From IMG/VR virus record IMGVR_UViG_3300017783_000044, positions 1-47,123 of that record: a stretch of 47,123 nt of DNA; one strand, 5' to 3'. Positions 1 through 7,951 of this stretch are shown here, one piece after another. The notes under the pieces were generated by a model. The model searched no databases. It saw only the letters and a list, made by a program, of their open reading frames with translations, and was not told where the DNA came from. This DNA is from a virus. The translations under genes and the position numbers were made by a program. Numbering within the stretch: the first letter of the stretch is position 1; each line of letters starts with the position of its first letter.

Positions 1-772
1 CGTAGATAGTACGTACAACTTCACGGTTGATTTCAGCAAGAACTTCAGCAGAAAGAATGTTAGCAAGTTCTGCTTCAGCGTCAAGACCATGGATCGCCTT
101 AAGGTCTTGAGCGAGTTCTAGTGAATACTCAGCTTTTAGAGCGCGACCTTTTGCTTCAACAGCAACTTTCTCGATCGAGAATGACATCTCGCGGAAAGCG
201 GTTGATGTCGAAGATCCTAGAGCTTCCTGAGTCGCGGTGTTCATACCACCGACAGCAGCATAATTACCAGGTGATGAAGCGTTAAGAACTGAAGGGTTAG
301 TTGCGTTCTCACCAGTTGCAGCAGAATATGCACCGTCGTCTGCAGAGAATCCAGAAGGAGTCTCGTTGTAGAATGCTTCGTTGGTGAATACGTTGGGGGT
401 TGCACCGTTACCATCGCGGTCAGCACCACGTTGTGAGCGCATTGCGAAGATAAGTCCGGTAGGACCAGACATTGGTTGGACACCGCAGATGTCATATGCC
501 ATCAACTTAGGCATTGAACGGCGGATAAGACTGATTAGAACAGGGTCGAAACCAGCAACAGGTGGGTTAGCGCCTGAACCTGAGAAACCACCATTACCAG
601 CAGCGTTGGTTGGAGTCTCGGTGATTAGACCACGCTCTTCGCGGAGGAAACGCTCTTGGTTCTCCAGAAGAACAGCGGTAACTGCACGTCTATGACTATC
701 TTTAATTGAATCTAGACCTTCGTGCTCAAGCACGGGAGACCACTTCTCCTGAAGGTTTTCTGAATTATACAT
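1..772 (-). CDS. 23: Major capsid protein gp23, N-terminal part (cut by window edge)
   Basis: This is the precursor of the T4-type HK97-fold major head protein, which forms the prohead shell on the gp22 scaffold. Translation from the ATG at 772 gives about 257 residues, open to the left edge, so the C-terminal half lies outside the window. It begins MYNSENLQEKWSPVLEHEGL and contains typical cyanophage gp23 segments such as PKLMAYDICGVQPMSGPTGL and GLDAEAELANILSAE. A GGAG ribosome-binding site precedes the ATG. Protease gp21 cuts T4 gp23 after (L/I)-X-E motifs. Here the ITE at residues 50-52 is a candidate site for removing the N-terminal propeptide, which is my inference. The gene follows gp22, with a late-promoter box in the gap. 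Identification is firm; only the length is incomplete. Confidence 0.95.
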   Translation of the reverse strand, partial: MYNSENLQEKWSPVLEHEGLDSIKDSHRRAVTAVLLENQERFLREERGLITETPTNAAGNGGFSGSGANPPVAGFDPVLISLIRRSMPKLMAYDICGVQPMSGPTGLIFAMRSQRGADRDGNGATPNVFTNEAFYNETPSGFSADDGAYSAATGENATNPSVLNASSPGNYAAVGGMNTATQEALGSSTSTAFREMSFSIEKVAVEAKGRALKAEYSLELAQDLKAIHGLDAEAELANILSAEVLAEINREVVRTIY

Positions 773-810
773 TGAATGTACTCCGTTGTTTGTTTGTTAG
801 GAAGTTAATA

Positions 811-820
811 TTATTTATTA
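811..820 (-). promoter_or_regulatory. Late-promoter box upstream of gp23
   Basis: The minus strand reads TAATAAATAA, close to the T4 late -10 box TATAAATA. It lies 38 bases before the gp23 ATG and overlaps the TAA stop of gp22. Phage late sigma gp55 would be expected to recognise it. The call rests on sequence and position only. Confidence 0.6.
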
Positions 821-1839
821 CTAGACCACTTTGAAAGTGCGGCGGCATATACAGCCATCGAACCTTCTTCCGCGATAACTTCATGTTTTTCTACAAGATC
901 TTCAGATGAAGATGCTTGTGATTTGGGGAAATAATTTTCCTTGATCGTTTCGATCTTTTCACGATAAGACTCTTCACTAACGAACTCAACACCTTCTGCG
1001 AGAGAGGCAAGCTTTTCTTTTTGTGTTTGAGCAAGACCTTCGGATACTTCTCCAATGATTCCATCTTTAATATAGGTTCCGACTGACTTGTTGAGCTCAA
1101 CGTTTACTTCGATTTGCTCATTGAGTTTCTCTTCCATTTGATCAAGTTTCTCGGACATTTCACCGAGAATATCATACTTATCTTCAGGGATATCGACATA
1201 ATGTTGTTCAAAGAGTCCTTTGAGTCCAAGGATAAACTCTTCTGTCAAGTCACTGCGAAGACCGCTGTCGATTGCAATTTGATTCTCACCAACCCATTGC
1301 TCGGCAACGTAGTCAAGGTGAGCATCAACTCTTGCCTCTACAGACTCAGCGATCTCCGCGATTTGTTCTTCTAATTTTTGTTCGTAGGTCTTCTCTAGTT
1401 TTTCTAGTTCTTCGACTACTTTTGATTTTACGGCAGCTTCGAAGATAGTTGCTGCTTTAAATTTGAACTCCTCAGAGAATTCTTCTCCACGAAGAAGTGC
1501 TTCAACATCATCTGAAACATCAATTGATAGTTCCGCATCTACTTCTTCACTTTCCTTCACACCACTTTGACCAGGCGCTGAACCGTCAAGAGTTGGCATT
1601 GGATCTGGAGTGCCACCAGTTTTGTTAACAACGTTAGAGAGTTTCTTTGCTTTCGCAGAAACTTTCTTACCGGGAGTTTCTTCTGTACCTGGTGATGGTT
1701 TCGTTAATGGACCACCAAGATCTTCCGCAGAACCAGTTTGTCCTGGAACTGTGTTATCGATCTTAGGCATAGGATCAGCAGCACTCGCGTTAGCGGTCAC
1801 CGACTGTTCCTCTAGGTTTTCATTATTTGCATTCGACAT
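811..1839 (-). CDS. 22: Prohead core scaffolding protein gp22
   Basis: At 342 residues this is the main internal scaffold on which gp23 assembles, later degraded by gp21. Position between gp21 and gp23 and composition both support the call. A charged, helical, coiled-coil-rich stretch (about residues 105-300, rich in E, K and L) follows a low-complexity N-terminus. T4 gp22 is 269 residues, so this one is longer. The extra length is an N-terminal region with two copies of a DPMP-x-(I/L)-D-x4-PGQ-(T/S)-G motif, at residues 22-36 and 79-93. The ATG at 1839 is preceded by AGAGGA. Sequence identity to T4 gp22 is low in this family, so the assignment leans on synteny. Confidence 0.88.
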   Translation of the reverse strand: MSNANNENLEEQSVTANASAADPMPKIDNTVPGQTGSAEDLGGPLTKPSPGTEETPGKKVSAKAKKLSNVVNKTGGTPDPMPTLDGSAPGQSGVKESEEVDAELSIDVSDDVEALLRGEEFSEEFKFKAATIFEAAVKSKVVEELEKLEKTYEQKLEEQIAEIAESVEARVDAHLDYVAEQWVGENQIAIDSGLRSDLTEEFILGLKGLFEQHYVDIPEDKYDILGEMSEKLDQMEEKLNEQIEVNVELNKSVGTYIKDGIIGEVSEGLAQTQKEKLASLAEGVEFVSEESYREKIETIKENYFPKSQASSSEDLVEKHEVIAEEGSMAVYAAALSKWSSNK

Positions 1840-1876
1840 GGGATTCCTCTAAAGAAAGACTGTAATTCTATAATAA

Positions 1877-1885
1877 TATTTATTA
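1877..1885 (-). promoter_or_regulatory. Late-promoter box upstream of gp22
   Basis: The minus strand reads TAATAAATA, 37 bases before the gp22 ATG, and overlaps the gp21 TAA stop. It has the same form and spacing as the box before gp23. Confidence 0.58.
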
Positions 1886-2533
1886 AATTTTTATGTTAAG
1901 TAAAAAGCTTTCAAATACTTTCAACTTTTTATCTAGTAGATCGTTGCGCGAAGATTCATCTAGATAAGCTTTTGCTTTCTCTAATTCAGATTCTCCCCAT
2001 GATCCATTTGACCAGATCCATTCTTTTCCTTCCATAATACCTTCTACAAAAGCATCAGGTGCGGAAGGATCAGCAACGATATCAGCAGCAGTAGAAAGCA
2101 TGAAATCATCTTTAACGATATTCATACCATCTCTTCTTTCAATTGACCCAAGTCCCCTGGATGAAACTCCGAGTTTTACACCTTCATCTAATAAATTTTT
2201 AGCGATTCTCCCCATGGGAGTTTCGAGAATTTTTGCTTTACCAATAAAGTTTTTCCCTTCTGATTGTAAAGAAACAATCTTATGAGAAACACGGTCTAGA
2301 TTAATTGTTGGTCCGTCAGGGTGACCCAACTCTCCTAAAGCCCTACCTTTCTGAATGTAGTTTTCATTATACTTAGATACTTCACGGTCTAAAGTATCGT
2401 ATGGGTACATACGTCCATTACGATTTTTAATATCCGATTGAAGGAATACACCTTCAATAAAATGATTCTTTTTGCCATTAGAATCTTCAGTAATAAACTG
2501 AATATCTACAATTTCTTCTGAGATAAGTTTCAT
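1883..2533 (-). CDS. 21: Prohead maturation protease gp21
   Basis: This 216-residue serine protease of the T4 gp21 / herpesvirus assemblin-like group cleaves the scaffold and the capsid propeptide during head maturation. Typical features are RNGRMYP (residues 38-44), GELGHPD (67-73) with the candidate catalytic His71, and GVSSRGLG (122-129) with the candidate nucleophile Ser124 or Ser125. The acidic segment DIVADPSAPDAFVEG follows. T4 gp21 is 212 residues, so this is full length. Its ATG overlaps the stop of the upstream core-protein gene by four bases (ATGA), which suggests translational coupling. gp22 follows immediately. Confidence 0.94.
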   Translation of the reverse strand: MKLISEEIVDIQFITEDSNGKKNHFIEGVFLQSDIKNRNGRMYPYDTLDREVSKYNENYIQKGRALGELGHPDGPTINLDRVSHKIVSLQSEGKNFIGKAKILETPMGRIAKNLLDEGVKLGVSSRGLGSIERRDGMNIVKDDFMLSTAADIVADPSAPDAFVEGIMEGKEWIWSNGSWGESELEKAKAYLDESSRNDLLDKKLKVFESFLLNIKI

Positions 2534-2778
2534 TGTTCTGGGGGTTCTTCTGGACTTTCCACTTCCGCATTATTTGATACTTCAACTTCAGTTTCGGATT
2601 CGGGTTCCTCTTCTGTTGACTCATTGTCTGGGTCAAAGAAGTGTTTAGCAATTTCAACCTTTCTTGCTTGAAGTTGCTCGGAACTTTTTCCGTACAAAGC
2701 ATTATAAATTTTTTCATTTGCGTTGATGTTATCTTTATCCAAGATCGCATCAACGATTTCTTTTGATACTGAAGACAT
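2530..2778 (-). CDS. 67: Prohead core protein, gp67-like
   Basis: This small acidic protein of 82 residues lies between portal gp20 and protease gp21, exactly where T4 encodes the 80-residue acidic prohead core protein gp67. The N-terminal half is helical (residues 1-48). The C-terminal half is almost entirely E, P, S and T (about residues 50-82). In T4, gp67 is part of the scaffold core and is cut to an internal peptide. Sequence similarity is weak at this length, so the name rests on position, size and charge. A GGAG ribosome-binding site precedes the ATG. The stop overlaps the gp21 start (ATGA). An alternative is an unrelated acidic accessory protein. Confidence 0.7.
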   Translation of the reverse strand: MSSVSKEIVDAILDKDNINANEKIYNALYGKSSEQLQARKVEIAKHFFDPDNESTEEEPESETEVEVSNNAEVESPEEPPEQ

Positions 2779-2791
2779 AATTACTCCATTC

Positions 2792-2800
2792 TATTTATTA
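2792..2800 (-). promoter_or_regulatory. Possible late-promoter box before the gp67-like gene
   Basis: The minus strand reads TAATAAATA and overlaps the gp20 TAA stop. It lies only 13 bases before the next ATG, which would leave a very short leader, so it is less certain than the other boxes. Confidence 0.4.
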
Positions 2801-4438
2801 AATGTTTCCTTTATTATAATCGGAAGGTGAGATGGCAGCAGCAAAAGCACTATCTAAATCAGATCCTGCTTCCGCATCTGCACCTCCGCCGCCATTAGGT
2901 GGTGCTTGTTCTCCACCCATTTGATCCATCATTTGCATAGGATCTTGAATGATCCCAAGCTTTTGTTCATTTTCAATTTGAAGATCCATCTCTTCAATTT
3001 CTTCATCAGTAAAATGAAGAACTTGTTTACGTATATACTCAACTGAGAAATACTTACCTATATAGGGTTCCATTAAGCCAACAGAATTTAATCTTTCTGT
3101 TAACAACTCATTATCTTTTAATTCAGTGAAATGATTATCAAAGATATAATCATACTGTATATTTTCTTTTAAATCATCCCAATCATCAAGAGTCATAATA
3201 CCCTTGAGTACCAATTGAGTCTTTAAAAGATCGTGGAACATTTCTGAGAATTTTTTACGTAGACGACCTACAAATTTAGCAAACTTAAGTTCGTCACGGG
3301 TAATCTCATTTGTTCTTCCAATAGTGAAAGACGATTCTTGCTCTAGTCTTGAAAGAGGAATGTTCAATGACTTGTATAGTTTCTTCTGGAAATACTTAAC
3401 GTCTTCTAGTTCTCCAAGGTTCTGTCCTCCAGGCAGCGTAGTAATTTCAGTACCACGTCCACCCTCTCTACGAGGTAACCAAAAATCTTCAAGCATACTC
3501 ATATGCTTACGGTCATCACGTACTTCACCAGTCGCTGAATCATAAACCAACTTATTACGATAACGGTTCATTACCTCTCTAAGGTATTGTTCCGCTTTCA
3601 TCTTTGGTAGATTACCAACATCAATATAGAAAATTCTACGCTCAGGAGCGCGTGACATTCTATAGATGACCAAAGAATCTTCAATCATGCGGAGTTGATT
3701 AACCGCTTTAATTGCTTTATGTAGGAATGATAGAACAGAGTTTCTATTATGATCCATCAATCCAGAGTTAACAAAGGTAATTGCATCAGAAGCAATCTTT
3801 AATCCTTTTGCTTGAGTTGCTTTATATCCATGTGGAAAGTACATGTAATACTCAAGTGTCTCGCCGTAATCAAATTTTTCACCGGCTGGACCCCTCTCCA
3901 TTTCAGTAACATTAGTTTTCTTTTTGATTACTTCCCTAACTTTTTTAATTTTTAAAGCGTCAATATATCGTAATTCTTTAATACCTTCTTTGGGGTTTTC
4001 AAAATCAATCATTTTATGATAATGAAGTCTTCCATCTACATACCAACGACGAAAAATGTCATGACATTTTTTATCAAAATCTAAAAGTTTTAAGATATAT
4101 CTAAACTCTTCTCTAATTTGTTTTTTAATTTTTTCACTAACTTCTAAGTTAGAGAGTTCAATATTAACCGGCGCAAAATCTAAGTCACTACTAATTGACT
4201 CATTAATTATATCATCAATAGCACTATCACACTCTGGATGTAATGCTATTTCTCTGTATTTTTTAATTAACTCAAAATCATTTTGGTTTTTGGGGATGCC
4301 ATCAATATCTACATACTGACCAAAATAGGCACCTGCCGCTACTGTGGAGGTGCCATCATCATTATTGGGAGGAGCTGGAGAATAAAGTTTTCCTTTCTTC
4401 TTGCGCTCCTCAATTGAAAATCCAAATAATTGGGACAT
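2798..4438 (-). CDS. 20: Portal vertex protein gp20
   Basis: At 546 residues (T4 gp20 is 524) this is the dodecameric portal at the unique head vertex. It nucleates prohead assembly, docks the gp16/gp17 packaging motor and later connects to the neck. Diagnostic conserved segments are RAPERRIFYIDVGNLPK (residues 263-279), NRYRNKLVYD (291-300) and DFWLPRREGGRGTEI (318-332). These include regions widely used as cyanophage diversity markers. The C-terminus (about 500-535) is a Gly/Ala/Met-rich low-complexity tail. The gene sits between tube gp19 and the prohead core gene, as in T4. No clear Shine-Dalgarno sequence is seen before the ATG at 4438. Confidence 0.97.
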   Translation of the reverse strand: MSQLFGFSIEERKKKGKLYSPAPPNNDDGTSTVAAGAYFGQYVDIDGIPKNQNDFELIKKYREIALHPECDSAIDDIINESISSDLDFAPVNIELSNLEVSEKIKKQIREEFRYILKLLDFDKKCHDIFRRWYVDGRLHYHKMIDFENPKEGIKELRYIDALKIKKVREVIKKKTNVTEMERGPAGEKFDYGETLEYYMYFPHGYKATQAKGLKIASDAITFVNSGLMDHNRNSVLSFLHKAIKAVNQLRMIEDSLVIYRMSRAPERRIFYIDVGNLPKMKAEQYLREVMNRYRNKLVYDSATGEVRDDRKHMSMLEDFWLPRREGGRGTEITTLPGGQNLGELEDVKYFQKKLYKSLNIPLSRLEQESSFTIGRTNEITRDELKFAKFVGRLRKKFSEMFHDLLKTQLVLKGIMTLDDWDDLKENIQYDYIFDNHFTELKDNELLTERLNSVGLMEPYIGKYFSVEYIRKQVLHFTDEEIEEMDLQIENEQKLGIIQDPMQMMDQMGGEQAPPNGGGGADAEAGSDLDSAFAAAISPSDYNKGNI

Positions 4439-4465
4439 AGTATAATGCGCTTCTATTCGTCTCTT

Positions 4466-4474
4466 TTATTTATG
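4466..4474 (-). promoter_or_regulatory. Late-promoter box upstream of gp20
   Basis: The minus strand reads CATAAATAA, 27 bases before the gp20 ATG. It overlaps the TAA stop of gp19 (4470-4472). Confidence 0.55.
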
Positions 4475-5117
4475 CCCCTGCAGATGTGTCAAGAGCTGGT
4501 TTAGAGACTTCATAGTAGTTGTACTGGAATTCAACAGTAAATTCTTCAATCTGGTCGTTAGACTCATATGAAAGATCTATTGCAGAAATTGACGATGGCC
4601 ATGCATCATAGAATGTATAAGCACGAACAACGTCCATACCATCAGTGCCACCAGCAGTAATAGATTGTGGTGTTTTATTTGGAGTTTGTTGATCTCTACT
4701 CAGTTGGAATACTGAGAGATCTACACAATATCCTGGATTGTCATCACCGTATCCCAATTGTGATACGTTCTCGGTTAAGGCGTTAATACCTCTAGACCAA
4801 GTTTCAAATGCTTTACGGATACCGAACTCACCGTCATTTACGACAGTTACTGACCATGGTTCAAATGTCCTATCTCCAGCAACTTTCAGCATTCTGCCTC
4901 TAAAAGGAACATCAATAGTTCCAATTGTAGATGCAGGAAGTTGAGCAGTTTTTACTAGAAATTCAGCCCTTTCTGTAATTAGTGGTGATGAATCGACTTG
5001 ACCGATGTCTGCAATTGATGATAGTGTTGTTGGAAAATTTAAACGTACTAAAAATAGATTTGGTCTAGCACCACCATTTATAAGTTTAGTTTTAAATTCA
5101 GAGATACCTCTTGCCAT
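4470..5117 (-). CDS. 19: Tail tube protein gp19
   Basis: At 215 residues this is the subunit of the inner tail tube, through which DNA passes, surrounded by sheath gp18. T4 gp19 is 163 residues; the extra length here is distributed rather than one obvious insert. Typical tube segments are the N-terminal RPNLFLVRLNFPT (18-30), then FLVKTAQLPAS with PFRGRMLKVAGDR, and a C-terminal EEFTVEFQYNYYEV strand. An AGGAG ribosome-binding site stands before the ATG. The gene follows gp18. The gap holds only an ATATATA-type variant of the late box, beside the gp18 stop. Confidence 0.94.
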   Translation of the reverse strand: MARGISEFKTKLINGGARPNLFLVRLNFPTTLSSIADIGQVDSSPLITERAEFLVKTAQLPASTIGTIDVPFRGRMLKVAGDRTFEPWSVTVVNDGEFGIRKAFETWSRGINALTENVSQLGYGDDNPGYCVDLSVFQLSRDQQTPNKTPQSITAGGTDGMDVVRAYTFYDAWPSSISAIDLSYESNDQIEEFTVEFQYNYYEVSKPALDTSAGA

Positions 5118-5160
5118 TTTCTTTTTCTCCTAGTTATTGGTTAGCGAAAGGGAATATATA

Positions 5161-7434
5161 TTAAGAAATTAGTTCACTGAATGAGACACCAGTTCTGGTG
5201 GCAACAAACGTAATTGTGATAAAGTTAATAGAACGTGCAGGTTTGATGAAAATTTCAGCAACCAACTCATTTCTATCAATAACATCTGGTGTGTTATTTG
5301 AAGTGTCGCATACAACTAAGAAGTCGTAAATACCTCTTCTACCTTGAACACCCCTTAAGTATGGTTCAACAGCGGATCTAAATCCTGCTCTTGTCAATTC
5401 ATCGTTAATTTCAAATAGTTGATACTTGGAGAAATTAGCAATATTTTTTTCAAGTTCAATAAACAAACGACGAACGTTAATTCTATCGAATGCTGAAGGC
5501 GAAGCAAGACCAGTCTTATCACCAAATAGAACAATACCTTGACCAGGGAATGATGTAATTGGGTTAATTCTATTTGTGTATAATCTATCTCTTTCAGCCT
5601 GTTTCGGACTATATGCAAGTTTAGTTGCATTTAGAACTTGACCTCTGTTATATCCCGCAGGAGAGAACCAGGTCTCAGAATTAATTGTTGTGGATAGACA
5701 TAGACCAGCAACATCAGCAGCACATGGTACATAACGATAAACATCATTATACTTATCATAAATGTATTTGTAACCAGAATCAAACATTGCATATGATGTA
5801 CTCGTTAAACCCCTAAAGAATTCAACAATGTCATCAGTTTTTTTAGATGTACTGTTTGAGTTAATTACTGCACTACGTGGTGGTGAACAAACCACAACGC
5901 AATCTCTTCTCTTCTCTGCAATTGCAATTAATCTAGAAACAACAGAGGCACTAATCGTACCAGGAACTAGGAAATCAATATCACCGAATACTTCGGGATC
6001 TTCTACTAGGTTATATCCAGTTACAATACCATCAACTACTGCTTGTTTCTTACTAGCAGTACTGTAATCATAGTCACCACCTGCTGAAAGAGTGTCGCCA
6101 TTTGTTGAAGATCCACTAAAACTGAATAGTTTGAACAAAGCGTTGTTTCCAGATACATTAGGATTTGTTTGTGTAAATCCTGCACCGTGACCAAGCAATT
6201 CAAGTAATTCAGTTGAAGTGTTTACAAATGAGTCATCACCATGATAGATGTATTCTGATTGGTTAGTTACAACTGTTTTCCAGAATTTTGTAGAACCTTC
6301 AGTTGTTTTAGCATCAGATGCTTTAGAGACATAAGTTAGTGATTCTAAAATTGTTCCAGGAACACCACTTACCTTTCCTTTAGTGTCAACTACTACAATA
6401 TGAAATTCGTCAAACTTACCTCCCCTATCAGAAACCGATACTGAAGTACCTGGTTGTGGTGCAACTGAAATCCATTTTCTACCAGTTGCATATTCTAAAT
6501 CACCATAGGTGTCATTACTAGTAACTGCAGTTACAGTCGCTACAGTATTACCAGATGCATCTTTAAGAACTTCAGTTCCGCTAAGTCTCTTCGTGGTATC
6601 CCATAGAGTAATTTCTAAAGTATCATTACCAATAGTCTTATACACATTACCTTTTACACTACTACCCCATGTAAGATAAGTTCCAGCAACTGGAAGAGCA
6701 GCACCGACTGTAGCAGCATCAAACGTTAAGTCTGCACCACCGCCACCACCAAGATTAGCATCGGAAACAGTGATGGTGTCATCTACTGCATATCCAGAAC
6801 CTTTAGCGGTAATTGTAACTGTTGCATCACCAGAACCGTCTACTACAATCGAGAAAGTAGCACCGGTACCTGAACCAGCAGCGCTATAATCTGAAGCACC
6901 GATTGTGTATGTGCCGGCAGTCCTTGATGCATCAGCAGCACCAACAGTATCCACAGTATCCAACTGTCCAGCAGCAGGTGTTACTGTTACTTTTTGGTCT
7001 GATCCGTGGTCAACAACTGAGACTGTTACATCGTTATTGAATGATCCGGATGTTCTAGCTGCCCACATGAAGGGTAAACTAGTTTTGGTTTCGTAATCGT
7101 CTTTATTTTTAATTAGTAAATCTGTCGCAGATGTACCGTCAGCCTTGATGTTTGCATTCTTAAGTCCGAGATCTGTTTCTCCTGATGGTCTAATGACTGC
7201 TACAACACCGCCGTACTGGATGACAGTTGATGCAGCAAACCAAGACTCAAAATTATTTGAGTTTGGACGACCAAAAATTTCGACAAGTTCTCTTTCGCTT
7301 GCAACGTAGGTTACCGCATCGGTAGGACCACGTTCAGCGTCAATAGCAACAACACCAATATTTTGATCAGCTACTGATACGGTAGCTGTAAAATCAAGTT
7401 CTTTGACTAGTACTCCGGGTGAAGCTAATGCCAT
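5161..7434 (-). CDS. 18: Contractile tail sheath protein gp18
   Basis: At 757 residues (T4 gp18 is 659) this is the contractile sheath subunit. The N-terminus MALASPGVLVKELDFTA is the standard myovirus sheath start. The C-terminal half carries the conserved core: FNRI-like RINVRRLFIELEK, FRSAVEPYLRGVQGRRGIYDF and a terminal strand with ARSINFITITFVATRTG. The extra length is largely a Gly/Thr-rich beta module at about residues 162-243 (DNA 6706-6951), with GSGTGATFSI, KGSGYAVDDTITV and NLGGGGGADLTF. This resembles modules found in other proteins of this window. It lies in the surface-exposed outer part of the sheath in known structures, so surface display is plausible. An AGAGGA site precedes the ATG. 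Confidence 0.97.
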   Translation of the reverse strand: MALASPGVLVKELDFTATVSVADQNIGVVAIDAERGPTDAVTYVASERELVEIFGRPNSNNFESWFAASTVIQYGGVVAVIRPSGETDLGLKNANIKADGTSATDLLIKNKDDYETKTSLPFMWAARTSGSFNNDVTVSVVDHGSDQKVTVTPAAGQLDTVDTVGAADASRTAGTYTIGASDYSAAGSGTGATFSIVVDGSGDATVTITAKGSGYAVDDTITVSDANLGGGGGADLTFDAATVGAALPVAGTYLTWGSSVKGNVYKTIGNDTLEITLWDTTKRLSGTEVLKDASGNTVATVTAVTSNDTYGDLEYATGRKWISVAPQPGTSVSVSDRGGKFDEFHIVVVDTKGKVSGVPGTILESLTYVSKASDAKTTEGSTKFWKTVVTNQSEYIYHGDDSFVNTSTELLELLGHGAGFTQTNPNVSGNNALFKLFSFSGSSTNGDTLSAGGDYDYSTASKKQAVVDGIVTGYNLVEDPEVFGDIDFLVPGTISASVVSRLIAIAEKRRDCVVVCSPPRSAVINSNSTSKKTDDIVEFFRGLTSTSYAMFDSGYKYIYDKYNDVYRYVPCAADVAGLCLSTTINSETWFSPAGYNRGQVLNATKLAYSPKQAERDRLYTNRINPITSFPGQGIVLFGDKTGLASPSAFDRINVRRLFIELEKNIANFSKYQLFEINDELTRAGFRSAVEPYLRGVQGRRGIYDFLVVCDTSNNTPDVIDRNELVAEIFIKPARSINFITITFVATRTGVSFSELIS

Positions 7435-7467
7435 TTCTTATATCCTCTATGAGATTTTTTCTCTGAA

Positions 7468-7484
7468 CTATTTAGTATTTACTA
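7468..7484 (-). promoter_or_regulatory. Late-promoter region upstream of gp18
   Basis: The minus strand has AGTAAAT followed by CTAAATAG, the latter at 7475-7468, 33 bases before the gp18 ATG. The 80-base gap upstream of gp18 is one of the longer non-coding stretches of the module. This box does not overlap a stop codon. Confidence 0.5.
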
Positions 7485-7514
7485 GTTTTTGAGGGGGGAA
7501 ACAATGCACGAACA

Positions 7515-7748
7515 CTACCAATCAGGATAATTGTAGTTTTGGATCTTGATATTTTTATAATATCTATTATCTTTAATTCTTTTTATAGTACATACTTTAC
7601 ATTCGTATGAATATGAGGATGGACAACTTCCTTTATGTTTTCTGCTCAAATAAAAGTCTTCTAATAAACTTTTAATTTCACCACATTTTTTACATTTTCT
7701 TTCAGAAAATAAAAGATGCTCTAAAGAAAATTGATCCGATAAATCCAT
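7515..7748 (-). CDS. Small zinc-ribbon-like protein
   Basis: This is a 77-residue unknown protein. Two CxxC pairs, CKKC at 19-22 and CKVC at 50-53, probably bind one zinc ion. The layout, with CxxCGE, then a DFYLSRK segment, then YECKVC and a basic helix, resembles the zinc-binding N-terminal part of phage endonuclease VII-like and HNH-type nucleases. No catalytic His-Asn-His or equivalent follows, so it may be only the DNA-binding half or a regulatory protein. Its start overlaps the stop of the upstream 67-residue gene by one base (TAATG). It sits between large terminase and sheath, which are adjacent in T4. Function is inferred weakly. Confidence 0.75.
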   Translation of the reverse strand: MDLSDQFSLEHLLFSERKCKKCGEIKSLLEDFYLSRKHKGSCPSSYSYECKVCTIKRIKDNRYYKNIKIQNYNYPDW

Positions 7749-7951
7749 TATAACTCCCTGTAAGCATAATCAAATATTATTCTATTAAGACTATCTCTCA
7801 TATACCATAAATGTTCTTGTTCATTCGCTGGTCTAGCAGGATAACCCTCCCATCTTTCTAATCTTTTTTCCACACAATGATGAAGTAATCTTATATCTTC
7901 TATACGAAGAGATACCTGATAATCATAATTTTCATTTGATCCTTGCATCAT
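7748..7951 (-). CDS. Conserved small cyanophage protein, unknown function
   Basis: This 67-residue protein has the sequence character of a compact helical domain, with SLRIEDIRLLHHCVEKRLERW followed by HLWYMRDSLNRIIFDY. It has no membrane segment or recognisable catalytic motif. Its start overlaps the gp17 stop (ATGA at 7948-7951) and its stop overlaps the next gene, so it is translationally coupled to the terminase. The second codon is also Met, so the start may be one codon later. A role alongside packaging is conceivable from context only. Confidence 0.75.
   Translation of the reverse strand: MMQGSNENYDYQVSLRIEDIRLLHHCVEKRLERWEGYPARPANEQEHLWYMRDSLNRIIFDYAYREL

Noticed and set aside
397-404. 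Direct or inverted repeats in the gp23 coding region as attachment sites
   Set aside because: No repeat longer than chance was seen, and T4-like phages are not integrative; there is no integrase.
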